Assembly (NCBI GenBank): GCA_028685295.1
Contig: JAQUEL010000066.1
Location: forward strand, 1-11,140
Source of the DNA: a bacterium
GTDB taxonomy: Bacteria; UBP13; UBA5359
Reading direction: 5' to 3'
Length of the DNA stretch: 11,140 nucleotides
This document shows positions 8,084 to 11,140 of this stretch, one piece after another. Position numbers and translations under genes: made by a program. Each line of letters starts with the position of its first letter. The stretch's first letter is position 1. The notes below the pieces were generated by a model. The model saw nothing but the letters and a program-made list of their open reading frames with translations. It did no database searches and was not told the origin of the DNA.

Positions 8084-8365
8084 TTATTCGCTCTTTGCCT
8101 GATAGCAATCCCGGCAATAAACCGGTTTGTCAGGATGAGGCTTGAAAGGTACTTCAGCTTCATTGCCGCATGTTGTGCATGTTGCTGTAAACATCTGTCG
8201 CGGTTGACCGTAAGCGTTGCGGCTCTGCTTGCGGGCTGCGCGGCACTCAGGGCAACGAGACGGTTCGTTCTCAAAGCCCTTGGAGGCATAGAATTCCTGC
8301 TCACCGGCGGTGAACACGAACTCATTGCTGCAGTCACGGCAAGTCATGGTTTTGTCCTGATACAT
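8084..8365 (-). CDS. Small double zinc-ribbon protein (zf-trcl / CXXC-20-CXXC type)
   Basis: The 93-residue protein has three visible paired-cysteine clusters before the last: C9-x2-C12, C38-x2-C41, C63-x2-C66 and C84-x2-C87. The first two pairs would form one zinc ribbon (MTCRDCSNEFVFTAGEQEFYA, then EPSRCPECR). The last two form the CxxCG...VPFKPHPDKPVYCRDC unit known as the CXXC-20-CXXC motif. Such proteins occur widely in Firmicutes, Chloroflexi and relatives; their function is not established, and nucleic-acid or ribosome binding is a guess from the fold and small size. ATG at 8365 is preceded on its strand by GGAAGGAGGAAGATC, a strong ribosome site. It is divergent from the cold-shock gene, a neighbour that also suggests an RNA-related role. 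Confidence 0.9.
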   Translation of the reverse strand: MYQDKTMTCRDCSNEFVFTAGEQEFYASKGFENEPSRCPECRAARKQSRNAYGQPRQMFTATCTTCGNEAEVPFKPHPDKPVYCRDCYQAKSE

Positions 8366-8378
8366 GATCTTCCTCCTT

Positions 8379-8417
8379 CCTCAAGTCATGGTTTCGGCAT
8401 ACAGACATGGCTTGAGG
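8379..8417 (-). promoter_or_regulatory. Leader hairpin directly before the ribosome site of the zinc-ribbon gene
   Basis: Two 12-base arms (8379-8390 and 8406-8417) pair with a single mismatch around a 15-base loop. On the transcript the 3' arm CATGACTTGAGG runs straight into the Shine-Dalgarno AAGGAGG. The same arm contains ATG-ACT-TGA, a start-Thr-stop minigene. The motif CATGACTTG recurs inside the coding region at codons 6-9. A translational control role is inferred only. Confidence 0.45.
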
Positions 8418-8484
8418 CGGGCGATTGGTTCAAAAAAAGGCACGACAAACCTAACCCAGCCAGCTCTATGCTTACGATTAAATA

Positions 8485-8513
8485 ATTATATCATCATAAA
8501 TTTTGAGGTGCAA
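8485..8513 (-). promoter_or_regulatory. Promoter of the zinc-ribbon gene
   Basis: Read on the minus strand, TTGCAC (8513-8508) and a perfect TATAAT (8490-8485) are separated by 17 bases. Transcription would begin near 8478, leaving an untranslated leader of about 113 bases before the ATG at 8365, long for so small a gene. Confidence 0.8.
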
Positions 8514-8593
8514 ATTCCCCTGATGTTTAAGCAACGGCTCTTATGGGTAGAATTGCTTTAAATAATGTAAGTCGTGAAAGGAGAAAGTCGTTC

Positions 8594-8806
8594 ATGAGTA
8601 TCGGCAAGGTCAAATGGTTTGATGCCGCCAAAGGCTACGGTTTCATTGAGGCAGACAAGGCGGAGGACATTTTTGTTCACTTCTCCGCAATTCAAGGAAA
8701 TGGTTTTAAAAGTCTTACAAAGGGAGATACCGTCGATTTTGATCTTATGCAAAGTGATAAAGGTTTGCAAGCCAAGAATGTTATCCGCCTTAGAGAGGCA
8801 TTCTGA
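8594..8806 (+). CDS. Cold-shock protein, CspA family
   Basis: A 70-residue single-stranded nucleic-acid-binding OB-fold protein (RNA chaperone or antiterminator in the CspA/CspB family). It begins SIGKVKWFD, with RNP1 as KGYGFI (13-18) and RNP2 as DIFVHF (25-30), then SAIQGNGFKSL, a core VDFDL strand and KGLQAKNV. RNP1 has Tyr where most members have Phe. ATG 8594 is chosen because AAAGGAG lies ten bases upstream and the protein then has the family's normal length; an upstream in-frame ATG at 8543 would add 17 atypical residues. The best -10 is TAGAAT (8548-8553) with only a poor -35, so the promoter is uncertain. Divergent from the zinc-ribbon gene. No clear terminator follows. Confidence 0.95.
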   Translation: MSIGKVKWFDAAKGYGFIEADKAEDIFVHFSAIQGNGFKSLTKGDTVDFDLMQSDKGLQAKNVIRLREAF

Positions 8807-8844
8807 GGAAGCTCCTTTGAGATCGGGAAAGCTGTAAACTGCTT

Positions 8845-8921
8845 CTTCATTTAAGTGTCAAAAGGATTAACGAATAATACTGTCGAATAAACATAACGGT
8901 AAAGGCGCTTCATTTAGGTGT
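8845..8921. repeat. Spaced direct repeat upstream of the winged-helix gene
   Basis: CTTCATTTAAGTGT (8845-8858) recurs as CTTCATTTAGGTGT (8908-8921), 13 of 14 bases identical, 63 bases apart start to start, or six helical turns. This gap (8807-9018) otherwise holds no gene and no convincing promoter. Both copies on the same DNA face would suit a regulator, possibly the winged-helix protein encoded next; this is inference. Confidence 0.4.
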
Positions 8922-9018
8922 AATCGTATCTCTATCATTAAAGTTATCTTAGAAGCGGGTTGTAATATCAAAGCAACAGATCATCGTTGATTAATGCATT
9001 TGAGAGGTGCTGTTTCCT

Positions 9019-9414
9019 TTGCCTCAAGATGTACTGATTGCACGATTCTTATCAAGAATAGGAGTAGAAGTGGTTAACCTTGTTGAGGAGGCTATCCACT
9101 CTTTTGCCGCTTTGGATTTGCTTCTGTATTATATGCAGAATATAACTGCGCATTGTACCGTTATAGTGCTGGCCGGAGCGGTCGAGAGGTCGGAAGCAGA
9201 GATCTCTGATGCAATGCAGGAGATGGTTACGGTAGGTATATTTGATTGTGAAGCATGTAATAATAGGAGTTCGATATACTCTCTAGCAGCGGATTCAACA
9301 TGGCTTCCTGCTATACGGTCGCTGGTTGAGATGTATGAAACGGATATAAACTTTAGATTATGGCTGGTAGGAAAGCTGCTGCAGACATCAAACACAGGGC
9401 GTAAAGCCATCTGA
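9019..9414 (+). CDS. Hypothetical protein, winged-helix-like
   Basis: I do not recognise a named family. From TTG 9019 the protein has 131 residues; GTG 9007 would add four, but the AGAGGTG site (9003-9009) fits the TTG better at nine bases. Residues 30-60 (ALDLLLYYMQN...TVIVLAGAVERS) and 61-75 (EAEISDAMQEMVTVGIF) resemble the LLxxY...eiA..l..s...v...l..Lv..Gl layout of a winged helix. Residues 76-90 then look like the wing (CNNRSSIYSLA), with a helical tail (LPAIRSLVEMYET) as in MarR- or TrmB-like folds. C77 and C80 form a CxxC near the wing (FDCEACNN). It is acidic and lacks an obviously basic recognition helix, so DNA binding is not certain. It is probably first in an operon with the cyclophilin-like gene (52-base gap) and glycerate kinase. 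Confidence 0.65.
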   Translation: MPQDVLIARFLSRIGVEVVNLVEEAIHSFAALDLLLYYMQNITAHCTVIVLAGAVERSEAEISDAMQEMVTVGIFDCEACNNRSSIYSLAADSTWLPAIRSLVEMYETDINFRLWLVGKLLQTSNTGRKAI

Positions 9415-9466
9415 TTATCACTCCTGAGAAGAATACAGAAGAACACAATGAAGGGTGCGATCAGTC

Positions 9467-9841
9467 ATGGGGAGACAAATCAATGTGCATTGCGGCAATA
9501 TAAGCGTTACGGCAATTCTTAATGATTCAACAACCGCTCGGAAACTTTGGGACGTTCTTCCGATTGAAACGAAGGCTACCACCTGGGGTGGAGAAATTTA
9601 TTTCACCATACCAGTAAATATGGATGAAGAGAATAGCAAAACAACAGTGAGTGCAGGTGATATCGCTTACTGGCCTCCAGGTCGCGCTTTTTGTATTTTT
9701 TTTGGAATTACACCAGCTAGTATAGGGGATGAAATACGTCCGGCCAGCCCCGTCAATATTATCGGCAGGATTGAAGGCGATCTCAAAATATTCAAAAATG
9801 TGATTACAGGAATGAGGGTCAGGATAACAAGATGCGATTAA
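9467..9841 (+). CDS. Cyclophilin-like fold protein (TM1367 type)
   Basis: A 124-residue protein matching the cyclophilin-like family represented by Thermotoga TM1367. It shows ILNDS..A..LWDVLPIE (17-34), WGGEIYFTIPV (40-50), AGDIAYWPPGRAFCIFFG-TPAS (63-85) and DEIRPASPVNIIGRIEGD (88-105). The fold is a small beta-barrel like peptidyl-prolyl isomerases, but isomerase activity has not been shown for the family as far as I know, and its role is unknown. ATG 9467 is preferred because AAGGGTG (9451-9457) lies nine bases upstream; GTG 9455 is in frame but overlaps that site. The end overlaps the start of glycerate kinase by 10 bases, so translational coupling is likely. Confidence 0.88.
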   Translation: MGRQINVHCGNISVTAILNDSTTARKLWDVLPIETKATTWGGEIYFTIPVNMDEENSKTTVSAGDIAYWPPGRAFCIFFGITPASIGDEIRPASPVNIIGRIEGDLKIFKNVITGMRVRITRCD

Positions 9842-10983
9842 AATTACTGATAGCTCCGGATTCATTCAAAGGCAGCTTATCTGCTATAGATGCGGCTATA
9901 TGCTTGGAGAAGGGCATTAAAGCAACCTGCCCAAATGTCGATGCTACTCTTTTGCCTCTGGCTGATGGTGGCGAGGGTACGGTAGATGCGATGATCAGGG
10001 CAGTGGGCGGCACATATGTAACGATAAAAGTCGATGATCCTTTGGGAAGACCTATTGAAGCCTCGTATGGTAAATTGAGAGATGGCCGAACGGCTGTCAT
10101 AGAGATGGCAACTGCCTCCGGACTACCATTACTGTCCAGGGAAGAACGCGATCCGGTGAAAACCACCTCCTATGGCACCGGACAGCTTATCAGATCGGCT
10201 TTGGATGAAGGGTGCCGCCGTTTGATTATAGGTATAGGCGGCAGCGCCACCAACGATGGCGGTATGGGAATGGCCCAGGCATTAGGCATCCGATTTCTCG
10301 ATAGCAATGGTCGCACTCTGGGAATGGGCGGCGGCGAGTTATGCCGCCTGGATAGATTGGATATCAGTAACCTCGATAACCGCCTGTCGGAGACAGAGAT
10401 TCTGGTCGCCAGCGATGTCAGAAATCCGCTTTGCGGCTTGCAGGGAGCATCATATGTCTACAGTTATCAAAAAGGAGCTACACCCGAGATGGCTGCATAT
10501 CTTGATGGATGTTTGGCAAATTTAGCTTCCGTAATCAAGCGCCAGTTAGGTCAGGATATAGCAGAAATGCCGGGCTCAGGTGCAGCCGGTGGCCTTGGAG
10601 CAGGACTCAAGGCCTTTCTTAATGCAGAGTTACGGTCGGGTATTGAGCTGATAATGGATGTTCTGGATTTTAGAGCTAAGGCCGAGACGGTAGACCTTAT
10701 TCTTACAGGAGAGGGAAGAATTGATGCTCAATCCGCTTTCGGCAAAGTTTTATCGGGTGTAGTATCCATGGCGGAACAATTGAGCTTACCGGTAGTGGCT
10801 GTAGGAGGATCGGTTGCAAGTGATTTCTCTCCCTGGAGCGATCTTCTGGTAGCTGTTAGCTGCGTAACGGAGTGTATGGATCTGGAGACAGCGCTTGAAA
10901 ATGCAGAGCAGGCTGTAGTTGTTGCTGCTGAGCGTATAGGAAGGCTTTTAGCAATTGGCGGGATGATCAGAAATACCGCTTGA
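9832..10983 (+). CDS. glxK: Glycerate 2-kinase, GlxK/GarK family
   Basis: Phosphorylates D-glycerate with ATP, giving 2-phosphoglycerate in this family, which feeds glyoxylate, glucarate or serine breakdown into glycolysis. The 383 residues are the family's usual length. Motifs: APDSFKGSLSA (8-18), PLADGGEGT (42-50), DPLGRPIEASYG (69-80), IGIGGSATNDGGMGMAQALG (133-152), ASDVRNPLCG (193-202), PGSGAAGGLGAGL (247-259) and LILTGEGRIDAQSAFGK (289-305). All look intact. ATG 9832 lies inside the end of the cyclophilin-like gene; the ribosome site is weak (CAGGATAACAAG), consistent with coupling to upstream translation. No glyoxylate or hydroxypyruvate reductase gene is in view, so the glycerate source is not shown. 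The symbol could equally be garK. Confidence 0.95.
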   Translation: MRLKLLIAPDSFKGSLSAIDAAICLEKGIKATCPNVDATLLPLADGGEGTVDAMIRAVGGTYVTIKVDDPLGRPIEASYGKLRDGRTAVIEMATASGLPLLSREERDPVKTTSYGTGQLIRSALDEGCRRLIIGIGGSATNDGGMGMAQALGIRFLDSNGRTLGMGGGELCRLDRLDISNLDNRLSETEILVASDVRNPLCGLQGASYVYSYQKGATPEMAAYLDGCLANLASVIKRQLGQDIAEMPGSGAAGGLGAGLKAFLNAELRSGIELIMDVLDFRAKAETVDLILTGEGRIDAQSAFGKVLSGVVSMAEQLSLPVVAVGGSVASDFSPWSDLLVAVSCVTECMDLETALENAEQAVVVAAERIGRLLAIGGMIRNTA

Positions 10984-10993
10984 TAGGCACCGG

Positions 10994-11019
10994 AATACCG
11001 AGGGTTCAGATTCGGTGTT
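10994..11019 (+). terminator. Weak hairpin after glycerate kinase, possible terminator
   Basis: AATACCGA (10994-11001) can pair with TCGGTGTT (11012-11019) over eight bases including one G-U, with a 10-base loop, 11 bases after the stop. There is no T-run after it (GAAATAACG), so intrinsic termination is doubtful. Confidence 0.3.
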
Positions 11020-11029
11020 GAAATAACGC

Positions 11030-11058
11030 TTGACAATAATCCGTCATAAAGATATAAT
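11030..11058 (+). promoter_or_regulatory. Perfect-consensus sigma-A promoter
   Basis: TTGACA (11030-11035), 17 bases, TATAAT (11053-11058): both boxes and the spacing are ideal. Such a strong promoter usually needs a repressor, and a palindromic operator lies right at the expected start point (about 11065). Confidence 0.93.
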
Positions 11059-11065
11059 CTGTCCG

Positions 11066-11087
11066 TCTGACCGACCGGTCAGTCAGA
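11066..11087. promoter_or_regulatory. 22-bp palindrome, probable TetR-family operator
   Basis: The centre GACCGACCGGTCAGTC is the kind of site bound by many TetR-family repressors. Across 22 bases only one pair of positions departs from perfect symmetry. It covers the predicted start point just after the -10 box, so bound protein would block initiation. A second pair, CCGTCTG (11063-11069) and CAGACGG (11092-11098), overlaps it and could form a hairpin in the transcript. Confidence 0.75.
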
Positions 11088-11122
11088 TGGGCAGACGGCC
11101 TGATCTCTTCGGGAGAAGGATA

Positions 11123-11140
11123 ATGGCAAAAGAAAACGCA
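11123..11140 (+). CDS. Start of a gene cut by the window edge, possibly a TetR-family regulator
   Basis: ATG 11123 begins MAKENA and runs off the window. GGGAGAAGGA (11111-11120) precedes it as ribosome site. Identity cannot be read from six codons; a self-repressing TetR-type regulator, or the first gene it controls, is inferred from the operator just upstream. Confidence 0.5.

Noticed and set aside
8135-8485. 116-codon plus-strand frame opposite the zinc-ribbon gene
   Set aside because: Antisense to a gene with conserved cysteine pairs, its own promoter and a strong ribosome site.
8543-8593. N-terminal extension of the cold-shock protein
   Set aside because: The ATG at 8594 has the ribosome site and gives the family's standard length; the extension has no family similarity.

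Overview
The window reads as chromosomal DNA from a bacterium with a Firmicutes-type gene order and an outer membrane, that is, a diderm Bacillota-like lineage such as Negativicutes, Halanaerobiia, Limnochordia or an uncultured relative. Four observations support this. There is an SLH-domain protein with an N-terminal signal peptide, coiled-coil stalk and C-terminal beta-barrel ending in Phe (OmpM-like). There is an LptD/OstA-family lipopolysaccharide-assembly protein. The secA-prfB pair is in the classic Firmicutes order. Shine-Dalgarno sites are strong (AGGAGG type). The exact taxon cannot be fixed from this sequence alone.

Left part (1-4277), an outer-membrane island: the 3' end of one OmpM-like porin, which carries an in-frame TAA 88 codons before its normal end, is followed by a very strong 23-bp-arm hairpin. 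After a 235-base stretch with no recognisable gene comes a short LptD-like gene, then a complete SLH-OmpM-like porin paralogous to the first, closed by its own terminator. Together these genes would build the outer membrane (LPS insertion) and tether it to the cell wall (SLH-porin).

Middle part (4297-8065), housekeeping: secA starts from an extended -10 promoter and is followed 21 bases later by prfB (release factor 2), which needs the conserved +1 programmed frameshift at CTT-TGA. A bidirectional terminator separates prfB from a convergent gene.

Right-middle part (8084-8806): a small double zinc-ribbon protein on the minus strand and a cold-shock protein on the plus strand are divergently transcribed from a 228-base intergenic region. 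The zinc-ribbon gene has a near-consensus promoter and a leader of about 110 bases with a hairpin just before its Shine-Dalgarno site.

Right part (8807-11140): after about 210 non-coding bases holding a spaced direct repeat comes a probable three-gene operon. It encodes a winged-helix-like hypothetical protein, a TM1367-type cyclophilin-like protein and a glycerate 2-kinase, and the last two overlap by 10 bases. At the right edge a perfect sigma-A promoter (TTGACA-17-TATAAT) overlooks a 22-bp palindrome typical of TetR-family operators. The first six codons of a new gene follow, plausibly the cognate regulator.

I see no insertion sequence, CRISPR array, tRNA or rRNA. No wholly new multi-gene system stands out. 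The best leads are the interrupted porin copy, the unusually small LptD, the 13-residue stalk repeat, the zinc-ribbon leader hairpin and the winged-helix/cyclophilin-like/glycerate kinase operon.
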